DNA of 64,000 nucleotides from CAZMSD01 sp964568855 (GCA_964568855.1 CAZMSD010000001.1:124001-188000); one strand, 5' to 3'. Positions 25,121-34,385 are shown, numbered from the stretch's first letter. Notes: generated from the sequence alone by a model not told the origin. Numbers and translations: made by a program.

Positions 25121-27115
25121 ATGTTCAAGTTGATCAGACAGTTTGCGCGCTATCTCAAGCACGTCCGCCTGCAGATCGTAGTGGGCCTGCTGCTGATGCT
25201 GCTCTCCAGCGTGCTGGCCGGGGCCAACATCGGCCTGATCTATCCCTTCTTCAAGGGCGTCTTCCTTCGCGGCCCGGCGCAGCCGGTCCAGGTGCTGCAG
25301 GAAAGCGGCCGGACAACCGTTCAGGAACAGCAGGCGGGTGGAAGGCAGGTGGAAGGTCGCCCGGCGGCTTCGCCGCCCGAATCGAAGCCGGCGGATCCCG
25401 TCAAGCCCGGCGGCGAGGATCTCTTCGAGGCAGCCGGCGAGCTGGCCAGCGGTTCCTGGCAGGCCCTCCGCGGCGGCGGCGGACTGATGGAGCGGAAGGA
25501 CCGGCTGGCGATGCGCTTCGGAGAGTTCATCGACAGCCACAGCCGGCTCAGTGTGCTGATGCTGCTCTGCGTGCTGGCCGTGGCCCTGGCCAGCGCCAAG
25601 CTGGTGGTTCTGTACCTGTACCGGGCCTGTATCATCCACGTGGAGCAGGTCCTGATCCGCGAGCTGCGCAACGACCTCTTCCAGCACATCCAGGGCCTCT
25701 CGCTCGATTTCCTGCATCGCTTCCGACCGGGGGAGATCATCAGCCGGCTGATCAACGACGTGATGGTGGTCCGCTCACTGTGCATCATCAAGGTGGCCGA
25801 CCTGGCCCTGCACATCCTGCTCTGCCTGGTTTACTTCAGCCTGGCCCTGTTCATCGACTGGCGGATGATCCTGCTGTCAATTGTGGTCCTGGCCCCGGCG
25901 GTGATGTGCTTCCAGATGATCGGCCGCAAGCTTCGCAGCTACAGCCGCCGTGCGCAGGAGCAGATCTCAAGGGTCAGCGACCGTCTGGCGGAGAACATCC
26001 AGGGTTTCCGGGTAGTGCAGGCCTTCTACGCACGCGACTGGGAGATCGGGCGTTTCAAGGAAGCCACCCAGAGCTACTTCCATCGCATGCGGAAGCTGGA
26101 GCTGGTGGCCACCCTGGCGCTGCCCTTCGGCGAATACGCTTCCACGCTGATCGCCGTGTTCATCCTGTGGTACGGGGGCACCCGCGTGCTGGCCGAGACC
26201 GCCACTCTCTCCGGTCCGGCCTTCCTGACCTTCCTGGCGGCCTTGATGGCCATGCTTCATCCGCTGAAGATCGCAGCCTCCAACTGGAACGACCTGCAGA
26301 AGGGCAGCGGGGCCGGCGACCGCCTGCTTGAGATCCTGGCCCTCAGACCCACCATCCGGGAGGCGAAGCATCCCTACCCGGTGGAGGACTTCCGCGAGGA
26401 GCTGCGCCTTAAGGGCGTGGATTTCTCCCACGGCGAGCGACCCGTGCTCAGGAACATTCATTTCAGCCTGAAGCGCGGCGAATTCGTGGCCCTGGTGGGG
26501 GCCTCGGGCAGCGGAAAGACCACGCTGGCGAACCTGCTGCTCAGGCTCTACGACCCCACTGCGGGCCGCATCGAACTCGACCGGCGGGATATCCGGGAAT
26601 ACCGGCTGGGCGAGTACCGCCGGCTCTTCGGTATGGTGGGTCAGGATACCTGGCTCTTCGAGATGAGCGTGGCGCAGAATGTGTGCTACCCGGAACGCTG
26701 CGGCGATCCCGAGGAAGCCGGCGCCGCCCTGGCGCTGGCCAACGCGGAGGATTTCGTGCGCGAGATGGGCGGCCCGGAGGCCCTGGTCAAGGAAGGCGGG
26801 ACCAACCTCAGCGGCGGCCAGTGCCAGCGCCTGGCCATCGCTCGCGCCGTGTCGCGGCAGCCCGAGATCCTGATCTTCGACGAGGCCACCAGCGCGCTGG
26901 ACACGGAGAGCGAACGGCAGGTCCAGCAGGCTCTGGACCGCAGCGTGGGCGACCGCACGGCCCTGGTGATCGCCCATCGACTGTCCACGGTGATCCGCGC
27001 CGACCGCATCGTTTGCCTCAAGGACGGTGAGATCGACGGCGTCGCACCGCACGAGGAGCTGTTGAAGGTTTCCTCCGAGTACCGCAAACTTTACGAACTG
27101 CAATTCCAGGTCTAA
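25121..27115 (+). CDS. msbA: MsbA-type ABC exporter (lipid A / LPS flippase) with enlarged first loop
   Basis: A 664-residue half-transporter, TM domain plus ATPase. The ATPase shows Walker A GASGSGKTT, Q-loop MVGQDTWLFE, signature NLSGGQCQRLAIARAV, Walker B ILIFDEATSALD and switch His in IAHRLST. The transmembrane part begins MFKLIRQFARYLKHVRLQIVVG. Between TM1 and TM2 there is an unusual hydrophilic insertion of about 100 residues (roughly 50-145, Pro/Gln/Glu-rich), where MsbA normally has a short periplasmic loop. ATG 25121 is the first plausible start after the divergent promoter region. Linkage to Kdo, heptosyl and other glycosyltransferase genes supports a lipid A or core-LPS substrate. 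Confidence 0.88.
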   Translation: MFKLIRQFARYLKHVRLQIVVGLLLMLLSSVLAGANIGLIYPFFKGVFLRGPAQPVQVLQESGRTTVQEQQAGGRQVEGRPAASPPESKPADPVKPGGEDLFEAAGELASGSWQALRGGGGLMERKDRLAMRFGEFIDSHSRLSVLMLLCVLAVALASAKLVVLYLYRACIIHVEQVLIRELRNDLFQHIQGLSLDFLHRFRPGEIISRLINDVMVVRSLCIIKVADLALHILLCLVYFSLALFIDWRMILLSIVVLAPAVMCFQMIGRKLRSYSRRAQEQISRVSDRLAENIQGFRVVQAFYARDWEIGRFKEATQSYFHRMRKLELVATLALPFGEYASTLIAVFILWYGGTRVLAETATLSGPAFLTFLAALMAMLHPLKIAASNWNDLQKGSGAGDRLLEILALRPTIREAKHPYPVEDFREELRLKGVDFSHGERPVLRNIHFSLKRGEFVALVGASGSGKTTLANLLLRLYDPTAGRIELDRRDIREYRLGEYRRLFGMVGQDTWLFEMSVAQNVCYPERCGDPEEAGAALALANAEDFVREMGGPEALVKEGGTNLSGGQCQRLAIARAVSRQPEILIFDEATSALDTESERQVQQALDRSVGDRTALVIAHRLSTVIRADRIVCLKDGEIDGVAPHEELLKVSSEYRKLYELQFQV

Positions 27116-27169
27116 TCCGGCCGGCATGTCCCGTCCCGGCGGACGGTTAATCCGGCGAAGGAGGCAGGC

Positions 27170-27571
27170 TTGATCGTCAAGGTCCCCGTTTCCATCGGCG
27201 AGTTGCTGGACAAGATGTCCATCCTGCGAATCAAGCTGAGCAAGTTCAAGGACGCGGACCGCATCGCCAACGTGCGCCGCGAACTCGGCGCGCTGGCGAG
27301 CGTGGCCGAGAGCTCCAGGCTCAGGCATCCAGGGTTGGAAGCGGAACTGGACAAGCACAACGGCCGCCTGTGGATGATCGAAGACGAGCTGCGGCTGCTT
27401 GAGAGTCGCGGCGACTTCGGCGAGCGCTTCGTCGAGCTGGCCCGCGGCGTGTATTACACCAACGACCGTCGCGCCGCCGTCAAGCGGAAGATCAACGAGC
27501 ACTTCGGCTCCGGGCTGGTCGAAGAGAAAGAGTACGTGGACTACACAAGCGGCGGAAACTCCGAACCCTGA
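27170..27571 (+). CDS. DUF6165-like small protein in LPS operon
   Basis: A 133-residue soluble protein beginning IVKVPVSIGELLDKMSILRIKLSKF and continuing ANVRRELGAL, DELRLLESRG and ELARGVYYTNDRRAAVKRKIN. I recall this pattern as DUF6165, a family of unknown function commonly beside LPS glycosyltransferases. It is mostly helical and charged with no catalytic motif I can point to. The start is TTG 27170 behind a strong GAAGGAGG. It lies 54 bp after msbA, and its stop overlaps the next gene's start, so it belongs to the LPS operon. Confidence 0.8.
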   Translation: MIVKVPVSIGELLDKMSILRIKLSKFKDADRIANVRRELGALASVAESSRLRHPGLEAELDKHNGRLWMIEDELRLLESRGDFGERFVELARGVYYTNDRRAAVKRKINEHFGSGLVEEKEYVDYTSGGNSEP

Positions 27572-28629
27572 AGCGGATCCTGGTCATCCAGCTGCGGCAG
27601 CTGGGCGACCTGCTGATGGTCACCCCGCTGCTCAGGCAGTTAAGGCGGCTGTTCCCCGGCGCGTCGCTGGAGGTGCTCTGCGAGCGCGGCTGCGCGCAGA
27701 TCCTGGCCTGTAATTCCCGCGTCGACGGGATGCTGCACCTGAAGCGGGGGGCCTCGGCGAGGGAGTTCCTGGGTCTCGCCGCGGAACTGCGCCGGCGCGC
27801 CTACGACCTGGTCCTGGACGCCCAGTCCCTGCCCAAGACCGCCCTGCTGGCCCGGCTCTCCGGGGCGCCCCGGCGCTGCGGCTTCGCCTCCCATCCGCTC
27901 AAGGATCTGTGTTACACCAGGCCCTACCGGCGCCTCAACAACGACTACAGCGCCCTGGACAGGCTGAAACTGCTGGACCGGGCGCTGGACGCTCCGCCGG
28001 AAGCCGCGGCGGAATCGATGATCGACTTCGGGGACCTTGTCCTGGAGTTCCCCGTGACAGCGGAAGACGAAGAAGCGGCTCGACGCTTCTGTGATACGCA
28101 ATTCGGCCACCGGCCGGCGGCGGCCCTGTTCGGCGTGAGCCGCAGGGCCTACAAGATCTGGCCGCCCGAGCGGCTGGCCGAGTTGGGCGACCGGCTGGCC
28201 CGGCGGGGATTCCTGCCCTTCCTGGTCTACGGACCCGGCGAGGAGGAAGCCTGCGGGCGGATTGCCGCCCTGATGCGGGAACAGGTTGTGAGGGATTACC
28301 CGATGCCTTCCTTCCCCGTGCTGAAGGAGATCATCGCCCGCTGCGCGCTCTACGCCGGCAACGACGGCGGCCCCAAGCACCTGGCCGCCCTGTCCGGCGT
28401 GCCGGCTGTGGCGGTCTTCGGCTCGGTGCACCCCGAGCACTGGACGGCGCCGGGCGATCCCCGGCAGCGCTTCGTGGCCACGCATTCGGACTGCCGCGCA
28501 GTCCCCACCTCGGGCGCGTGTCACGAGGCGCGCAGCCTGGACGAGATCCCGGTGGAAGCGGTCTGGGAGATCATCGTGGAATGGATGCGCGAGGGCCTGG
28601 TTCCCGACCCGGCGGGGGTCGCCGGATGA
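27568..28629 (+). CDS. GT9 heptosyltransferase-family protein
   Basis: A 353-residue GT9 member. Motifs: KRILVIQLRQLGDLLMVTPLLRQL at the N-terminus, LVLDAQSLPKTALLARLSG in the middle, and YAGNDGGPKHLAALSGVPAVAVFG near the C-terminus, the ADP-heptose-binding region. The conserved beta-strand starts before the first ATG (27616), and the only start codon giving a complete protein is CTG 27568, which overlaps the DUF6165 stop as CTGA, the same arrangement as the ATGA overlaps downstream. It probably adds a core sugar. The non-ATG start is an inference. Confidence 0.85.
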   Translation: MKRILVIQLRQLGDLLMVTPLLRQLRRLFPGASLEVLCERGCAQILACNSRVDGMLHLKRGASAREFLGLAAELRRRAYDLVLDAQSLPKTALLARLSGAPRRCGFASHPLKDLCYTRPYRRLNNDYSALDRLKLLDRALDAPPEAAAESMIDFGDLVLEFPVTAEDEEAARRFCDTQFGHRPAAALFGVSRRAYKIWPPERLAELGDRLARRGFLPFLVYGPGEEEACGRIAALMREQVVRDYPMPSFPVLKEIIARCALYAGNDGGPKHLAALSGVPAVAVFGSVHPEHWTAPGDPRQRFVATHSDCRAVPTSGACHEARSLDEIPVEAVWEIIVEWMREGLVPDPAGVAG

Positions 28630-29726
28630 GGCTGCTGCTGGTCAACAGCACGCACCGCTGGGGCGGGGTCAAGACCTGGACCCTGCGCGCCGGGCGCTCC
28701 CTGGCGGCGCGGGGACACCACGTGGTGGTGGCCGGAAGGCGGGGCGATCTGTTCTGCCGGGCCTGCCGCGAGGCCGGCCTGCCGGCGGCCGAGTACGGGT
28801 TCGGCGCCAGCTGGTCTCCCCTGGCGATCGCGTATTTCCGGCGGCTGATCCGGAGAGAAGGGATCCAGCTCGCAGTCTGCAACGTGGGCCGCGATCTCAG
28901 CACCGCGGGAGCGGCGGCGCGCAGCCTGGGCCTGCCCGTGATCCACCGCGTGGGTTCGATCTTCGATTTCCGTGACACATTCGTCCGCCGCCTGGTGCAC
29001 CGCCGGATCGTGAGCGGGATGCTTGTGCCCGCCCGCTGGATGGTGGACGAGCTGGCCCGGCGCTTCTCCTGGATCGGGCCCGCTGAGATCCGCGCCTCGC
29101 ACCACGGCGCTGAGTTGCTGGCGCGGCAGCGGCGAACCGGCCGGCCGCCCGTGATTCTCACCCTGGGAAGACTGGATCCGGACAAGGGCCAGCGGGAATT
29201 GCTGAAGGCCTGCGCAAAGCTGCTCGGTCGCGGTCTGGACTTCCGGCTGGTGATCTCGGGTACGGGCTCCGACGAATCTCACCTGCGTACGCTGGCGAAA
29301 GATTGCGGCCTGGCGGAGCGGACGGAGTTCACCGGCTTCAGGCTGGACGTGAGACCGCTGCTGCGCTCAGCGGACCTGGGTGTGCTCTACTCCACGCATG
29401 AAGCGATTTCCAACGTGGTGGTGGAATTCCTCTGCGCCGGTCTCGCCGTGGTGGCCTCCGACCTGCCGTCGCTGCGGGAAGTGGACGCCGGAAGTGGATG
29501 TATCACCTTCGCGCCGTCCGGCGATCCTGAAGCCCTGGCCGAGGCGCTGGGCGGGCTGCTCGAAGATCCGCCGCTCAGGGAGCGGCAATCGCGGCTGGCT
29601 GTGCGCGAGGCGAGCCGTCGCTTCACAATCGAAGCCGAAGCCGAGCGGCTGGAGTGTATTTTCCTCGACCAGCTGCGCCTGCCGGACCGCCGGCGACCCG
29701 TCGAAGTCCCCGGGGACTCCGGATGA
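28626..29726 (+). CDS. GT4/GT1-superfamily glycosyltransferase
   Basis: A 366-residue GT-B glycosyltransferase. It begins MRLLLVNSTHRWGGVKTW and has the C-terminal acceptor-nucleotide site: PVILTLGRLDPDKGQRELLKA, LVISGTGSDESHLRTLAKDCGL, DLGVLYSTHEAISNVVVEFLCAGLAVVASDLPSLREV, which carries the E-x7-E-type retaining motif. ATG 28626 overlaps the upstream stop (ATGA). Probable role: addition of an LPS-core or surface-polysaccharide sugar. The donor cannot be told from sequence. Confidence 0.9.
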   Translation: MRLLLVNSTHRWGGVKTWTLRAGRSLAARGHHVVVAGRRGDLFCRACREAGLPAAEYGFGASWSPLAIAYFRRLIRREGIQLAVCNVGRDLSTAGAAARSLGLPVIHRVGSIFDFRDTFVRRLVHRRIVSGMLVPARWMVDELARRFSWIGPAEIRASHHGAELLARQRRTGRPPVILTLGRLDPDKGQRELLKACAKLLGRGLDFRLVISGTGSDESHLRTLAKDCGLAERTEFTGFRLDVRPLLRSADLGVLYSTHEAISNVVVEFLCAGLAVVASDLPSLREVDAGSGCITFAPSGDPEALAEALGGLLEDPPLRERQSRLAVREASRRFTIEAEAERLECIFLDQLRLPDRRRPVEVPGDSG

Positions 29727-30793
29727 AGCAGGTCGTACTCTTCGCCAATACCCTGGACAAGGGGGGCGCGGAACGCGTCTGCGCCAACCTGGCGCAGGGC
29801 TTCCGCCAGGCCGGGCATCGACCGCGGCTGGTCCTCGTTCGCCCCGTGATCGAGTACCCGTTGGATGGAATCCCATTCGACGTGCTCGGCAGCCGGGGTC
29901 TGTGGGCCCGGGTGCGGGAGTTCCGCCGCCTGCTCGAGAACTATTCGCGCGAGGCGCCCGTCGATCTGGTGCTGGCCAATGCGCCGCGCTGCGAGAGGAT
30001 TCTGCGCAGGTGCGGGACGGCGAAGGGCTGGATGCTCGTCCACAGTCCGGTCAGCAGGCGACTCGTCAGCCGCAGGCGTTTCGCCGGCATCCGGGCGCGG
30101 ATCCGGCTCGCCAGGCTGAGTCACAACTTCCGCGGGCAGCGCCTTGTCGCCGTGTCACGATCCGTGGCCGCCGACATCCGGAAGCTGGCTCTGCCCTGCG
30201 CCGACCTGCGCCAGATCTACAACCCGTTCGATTTCGACGAACTCGAGCGGCAGGCTCGCCAACCGCTCGAGAATCCACTGGACGACGACTACATCCTGCA
30301 CCTGGGACGCCCCGCGCCGCTGAAACGGCAGGACCTCCTGCTGGAGGCCTTCATCCGCTCGGGCGTTCCGGGGCACCTGGTCTTCCTGGGAATCGGCGAG
30401 GGGGAGATTGCCCGGGTGCTTCGCCTCCGGGCGGCCGGCGCCGGAGTGGGCGACCGCGTGCACCTGGTGGCCTGGGCCGATAATCCTTATCCCTGGATCT
30501 CCGGGGCCCGGCTGACGGCCCTCAGCTCCGATTCGGAAGGACTGCCCAGCGTGTTGATCGAGTCGCTCGCCCTGGGAACGCCCGTGGTGTCCACGCGCTG
30601 CGAGGGCAGCGAGGAAATCCTGGCGGGGAAGCTGGGGGACTATCTCAGTGAACCGGGCGACGCGGCGGGGCTGGCGCGGAACCTTCAAAGAATGTATTAC
30701 GATCCGGTCGATGTATCACGCGACGATCTGCGGCGTTTCGAACAGGGACAGGTGATTCGCGAATACCTCAAGCTGATGGATCCCGCTTCTTAA
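29723..30793 (+). CDS. GT4-family glycosyltransferase
   Basis: A 356-residue GT-B enzyme starting VVLFANTLDKGGAERVCANLAQGF, the glycine-rich acceptor loop of GT4 enzymes. The C-terminal half has ILHLGRPAPLKRQDLLLEAF, LVFLGIGEGE and LTALSSDSEGLPSVLIESLALGTPVVSTRCEGSEEIL, the donor-binding motif with the catalytic Glu pair. ATG 29723 overlaps the preceding stop (ATGA). It is the last gene of the msbA-led operon; feoB converges on it with only 18 bp between the stops and no obvious terminator. Confidence 0.9.
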   Translation: MKQVVLFANTLDKGGAERVCANLAQGFRQAGHRPRLVLVRPVIEYPLDGIPFDVLGSRGLWARVREFRRLLENYSREAPVDLVLANAPRCERILRRCGTAKGWMLVHSPVSRRLVSRRRFAGIRARIRLARLSHNFRGQRLVAVSRSVAADIRKLALPCADLRQIYNPFDFDELERQARQPLENPLDDDYILHLGRPAPLKRQDLLLEAFIRSGVPGHLVFLGIGEGEIARVLRLRAAGAGVGDRVHLVAWADNPYPWISGARLTALSSDSEGLPSVLIESLALGTPVVSTRCEGSEEILAGKLGDYLSEPGDAAGLARNLQRMYYDPVDVSRDDLRRFEQGQVIREYLKLMDPAS

Positions 30794-30811
30794 GCACAGC
30801 GGGAGCGCCGT

Positions 30812-33061
30812 TCAAAATCCCAGCAGGCTGCCCGCCTGGAACACCACGGTAGTCAGCAGCCAGGCCAGCGCCGTCAGGCCCAGCAACTGGAACCAGGCCC
30901 AGCGGGCGCTTCCCGACTCGCGCCGCACCACGGCGAAAGTGGCCATGCAGGGCGTGGCCACCAAGGCGAAAAGCATCACGCAGAAGCCGATCAGCGGCCG
31001 GTAGCGCTCCCGCAGCGCCCGCCGCAGGTCCTCGCTGTCCTGCTCCGTCTCGCCCAGGGCGAAGACCACCCCCAGCTGGGCCACGAAGACCTCCTTGGCC
31101 GCGAAAGTCCCCAGCATGCTGCTGCCGATCTTCCAGTCGAAGCCCATGGGCCGCATGGCGGGTTCGATAAAGTGCCCCAGCCGGCCCAGCAGGGAGTGTT
31201 CCAGCTCCTCCTCGGCCTTGAGATTGGCGATTCGGGTCAGTTCATCCTCCCAGGCCTCGAGTGGGGCGCTTCCCCGCTCCTGCCCAGCTTGAGCCTGCGC
31301 CGCGATCTCCCGCTGAAGGCCCGCTTCCCCGGCCATCGTATCCTCGCTGTAGGAGGATGGTCGCGGCCAACTCGCCAGGGCCCAGAGCAGGATCGAGATC
31401 CCCAGGATCAGGGTGCCGGCTTTCTTCAGGTACAGGCCCGCCCGGATGCTGATCTGCAGCCAGACGGAGCGCAGGGTGGGCAGCTTGTAGGGCGGCAGTT
31501 CCATCACGAAGGGCGTGTTCTCGCCCTTAAGCACCGAGATCCGCAGCAGCTTGGCCAGACCCACCGCCAGCAGCACTCCGATGAGGTAGATCGAGAAGAG
31601 CATCCGCGCATGCAGATGCTCGGGGAAAAAGGCGGGAATGATCAGCAGGTAGATGGGCAGCCGGGCCCCGCAGCTCATCAGCGGCAGGACCAGCATGGTC
31701 AGCAGCCGGTCGCGCTCGTTCTCGAGCACGCGGGTGCCCATGATCCCCGGAATGGAACAGCCGAAGCCCGTGAGCAGCGGTATGAAGCTCTTCCCGTGCA
31801 GGCCGATGCGGTGCATCAGGCGATCCATCAGGAATGCGGCGCGCGACATGTAGCCCGTGTCCTCCATCAGCGAGAGGCATAGGAACAGGAGCACGATGTT
31901 GGGCAGGAAGACCAGCACCCCGCCCACGCCCGCGATGACGCCGTCGATCAGCAGGCTTTTCAGCCAGCTGAGGCCGCCTAAGGGCCAGTGCTGCCCCAGG
32001 AAGGCCGCGAGCCGGTTGAAGCCTCCCTCGATCAGGTCCATGGGCAGCTCGCCCAGGCTGAAGGTGAGCTGGAAGCTGAGATACATCAGCAGCAGGAAAA
32101 TGGGCAGGCCCAGGAAGCGATTGAGCAGCAGCCGGTCCGTGACGTCGCTGCGGAACTGCCGGCCCAGCGGCGGTCCCGTGGCGCGGCATTCCTCGAGCAG
32201 CCGGTTGATGTGCTCGTAGCGGCGGTTGGCCAGGAAGAGCTCGGCGCTGGTGCCGGACAGCCGCTCGATACGGGCGGAAAGTTCATCGGCCAGCGCTCGG
32301 ATCCGCGCCGGATCGACCTGCCAGGCTTCCAGCCGTTCCATGATGCGGTTGTCCCGCTCCAGGAGGCGCAGGGCCACCCATCGCGCCGGCGGATTGGCAA
32401 GCTTCCCCGCGCGCACCGCCGCGGACCAGCCCCGCGTGATACGATCCTCCAGTTCGGCCAGGCCGGATTCCACATCCTCCCCGAATTCCAGCCTGTGACG
32501 CGGGGAGCCGTCGGCCTCCCCCGTTTCATCCAGTGTCCCGACCACCACCCTGCGCAATTCGGCCAGGCCCCGCCCGCGATGCCCCTCCATGCCCACCACG
32601 GGGATGCCCATCTGCCGCGAGAGCTCCGCCAGGTCCACCTTGACGCCCCTCCTGCGAGCCACGTCCAGCATGTTGGCCGCGAAAACCAGCGGGAGCTCGA
32701 GTTCCTGGAGCTGTGTGGCCAGGTAGAGATTGCGGCGCAGGTTGCTGGTGTCCAGTACGTCCACCACCAGGTCGGGACGCTCCTCCACCAGGAAATTCCG
32801 CGCCACGATCTCCTCGATGGAATAGGCGGTCAGAGAATAGGTCCCGGGCAGGTCCACCACGGACCACTCGCGGCCCAGGTGATTCAGCCGGCCCTCCTTG
32901 CGTTCCACCGTGACCCCTGGGAAATTGGCCACGTGCTGCCGCGAGCCGGTGAGCAGGTTGAAGATCGAGGTTTTACCCGAGTTGGGATTCCCGGCCAGCG
33001 CGATGCGCAGGGCGGCAGATGGTTCAGTGTGTGTAGCAGGGAAAGGATCGGCGGTGTTCAT
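30812..33061 (-). CDS. feoB: Ferrous iron transporter FeoB
   Basis: A 749-residue inner-membrane Fe2+ transporter. The N-terminal G domain carries G1 GNPNSGKTS (residues 24-32), DLPGTYSL (G3) and ANMLD (G4). The membrane part has both Gate-type repeats, with GCSIPGIMGTRVLENERDR and SMLGTFAAKEVFVAQLGVVF. Length is standard. The gene follows feoA by 64 bp; feoC is not present. It implies uptake of ferrous iron under anoxic or microaerobic conditions. Confidence 0.97.
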   Translation of the reverse strand: MNTADPFPATHTEPSAALRIALAGNPNSGKTSIFNLLTGSRQHVANFPGVTVERKEGRLNHLGREWSVVDLPGTYSLTAYSIEEIVARNFLVEERPDLVVDVLDTSNLRRNLYLATQLQELELPLVFAANMLDVARRRGVKVDLAELSRQMGIPVVGMEGHRGRGLAELRRVVVGTLDETGEADGSPRHRLEFGEDVESGLAELEDRITRGWSAAVRAGKLANPPARWVALRLLERDNRIMERLEAWQVDPARIRALADELSARIERLSGTSAELFLANRRYEHINRLLEECRATGPPLGRQFRSDVTDRLLLNRFLGLPIFLLLMYLSFQLTFSLGELPMDLIEGGFNRLAAFLGQHWPLGGLSWLKSLLIDGVIAGVGGVLVFLPNIVLLFLCLSLMEDTGYMSRAAFLMDRLMHRIGLHGKSFIPLLTGFGCSIPGIMGTRVLENERDRLLTMLVLPLMSCGARLPIYLLIIPAFFPEHLHARMLFSIYLIGVLLAVGLAKLLRISVLKGENTPFVMELPPYKLPTLRSVWLQISIRAGLYLKKAGTLILGISILLWALASWPRPSSYSEDTMAGEAGLQREIAAQAQAGQERGSAPLEAWEDELTRIANLKAEEELEHSLLGRLGHFIEPAMRPMGFDWKIGSSMLGTFAAKEVFVAQLGVVFALGETEQDSEDLRRALRERYRPLIGFCVMLFALVATPCMATFAVVRRESGSARWAWFQLLGLTALAWLLTTVVFQAGSLLGF

Positions 33062-33125
33062 GCGCGGGTGTGAGACACAGACGGAGAAGCCCGGTTATGG
33101 ATTCGAGGAGGCGGGCGGTGGCGAC

Positions 33126-33377
33126 TCAGCCAAGCGCACGGTCTTTCGCCCGGCGCAGCAACTCGACCTCTACCCGCATGGCTTCCTGACGCCGCAGTGA
33201 CAGGTGGTAGCCCATCAGCGAGATATCCAGCGGATCGCCCAGGGGAGCCACTCGCACCAGACGCACCTGCTGGCCGGGGACCACTCCCATGTCCGCCATG
33301 CGGCGCGATATGGCTCCCGTTCCTTGAATTCCCAGGATCACGGCTTCCTGCCCGGGCTTCAACGCAGCCAGCGTCAT
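33126..33377 (-). CDS. feoA: FeoA small SH3-like protein
   Basis: An 83-residue cytosolic partner of FeoB. It has the FeoA fold signature LAALKPGQEAVILGIQGTGAISRRMADMGVVPGQQVRLVRVAPLGDPLDISLMGYHLSLRR. ATG 33377 is preferred over a GTG six codons upstream because AAGGGG then sits 9 bp before the start. It is first in the feo operon, 41 bp downstream of a dyad that resembles a DtxR-family operator. Confidence 0.95.
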   Translation of the reverse strand: MTLAALKPGQEAVILGIQGTGAISRRMADMGVVPGQQVRLVRVAPLGDPLDISLMGYHLSLRRQEAMRVEVELLRRAKDRALG

Positions 33378-33418
33378 TGGAGGAATCCCCTTCACATCTA
33401 ACTAGTGGACCGCCACGA

Positions 33419-33436
33419 TGTTCGGCATCCCAAACA
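33419..33436 (-). promoter_or_regulatory. Candidate DtxR-family iron operator of feoAB
   Basis: On the minus strand the site reads TGTTTGGGATGCCGAACA, an inverted repeat (TGTTtGG / CCgAACA) resembling the TTnGG-n4-CCnAA layout of DtxR/IdeR/MntR boxes. It overlaps a possible extended -10 (TGG TATGTT, 33433-33438), the expected position for an iron-dependent repressor of ferrous uptake. No regulator gene is in the window. The call rests on dyad shape and position. Confidence 0.5.
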
Positions 33437-33542
33437 TACCAGTCTATCGACTAATAATCTATGGAAGAGTAGAAAATATGTCGGCTTTTAAACACTATCT
33501 GTGCGTAGTAATAGGTCCAGGGCCCGGCTCTTTGGGACCGGT

Positions 33543-34385
33543 TCAAGGCAGCGCCGTGGAGCCTTGAAGATCGAAAGGAGGCCGATACTCCACCATCAGG
33601 GCCTTGATGGAACCGATGAAGATCTTGGATTTCATTTTAACGGGAATGCGCCGCTCGTCGGCCGTGATCCAGATGATAATCTCGCCCTTGGACTTGAAGA
33701 GACCTTCCCCCAGCAGGATAGGCTGAATCTTGAAGCAATCGAATTCACCCGCTTTGACTCGTACCCGTTCCCGGGCCAGCACTTTCACCGCCAGGCTGTA
33801 GGTCTTCATGTTGTCCACGGCTTCCACGTAGAGCACCCGGCCCACCTCAAGCGGCTGCGTGCGCACCCAGTAGAATGCGGAAAGCACGTCCTGGACGAAG
33901 CGGTCCAGTTCCGCCCGCTGCTCCACTTCCTCACCCTTCAAGCGCAGCATCTCCTGTGCCTCCGGACGGATGGCCAGCGTGCGGTCCCGCTTGAAACGGC
34001 CCTCGCGAAGGTGCTTCTCGATACCCCTGCTGAAGAGACCTTCACGGTCCATGAAACTGATCACCCGGTCGTCCACGGGATACAGCGCACTCAGGAAGTC
34101 GTTGGTCTTGGCCCGGCTGTGAAGTTTCCAGCAGGAGCGACCGTCCACGCGGACCGTGTCCATGACTTCGAGCCAGCTCGTTCCTGCGTTGATCAGTCCC
34201 CAACCCACCTTGAAGGTGATGCGCTCGCCCAGGCCGAAGGGAACCGGGGGCCGCGTACCCTCGGTCGCGAGCGGCGCTGCAGCGAGTAGCAACAGGCAGC
34301 ACAGCCCGGCACGGGCGAGGTCCCCGGCACGGGTGCAGCCTGTCGATATGCGAATGCGCAACCGAGTGTACCGGTGGAAGTTCAC
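33543..34385 (-). CDS. Exported DUF3108-family protein
   Basis: A 280-residue protein with an N-terminal basic region and hydrophobic signal (ARAGLCCLLLLAAAPLA). The mature part has PFGLGERITFKVGWGLINAGTSWLEV, the YPVDDRVISFMDREGL segment and KSKGEIIIWITADERRIPVKMKSKIFIGSI, the DUF3108 beta-barrel-like pattern of periplasmic proteins of unknown function. GTG 34385 is chosen because it forms a GTGA overlap with the tsaC stop and follows GGA about 7 bp upstream. The nearby feo operon is downstream on the same strand. Confidence 0.8.
   Translation of the reverse strand: MNFHRYTRLRIRISTGCTRAGDLARAGLCCLLLLAAAPLATEGTRPPVPFGLGERITFKVGWGLINAGTSWLEVMDTVRVDGRSCWKLHSRAKTNDFLSALYPVDDRVISFMDREGLFSRGIEKHLREGRFKRDRTLAIRPEAQEMLRLKGEEVEQRAELDRFVQDVLSAFYWVRTQPLEVGRVLYVEAVDNMKTYSLAVKVLARERVRVKAGEFDCFKIQPILLGEGLFKSKGEIIIWITADERRIPVKMKSKIFIGSIKALMVEYRPPFDLQGSTALP

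Noticed and set aside
25967..27502. Minus-strand 511-codon frame opposite msbA
   Set aside because: It runs antisense to intact Walker A, signature and Walker B motifs.
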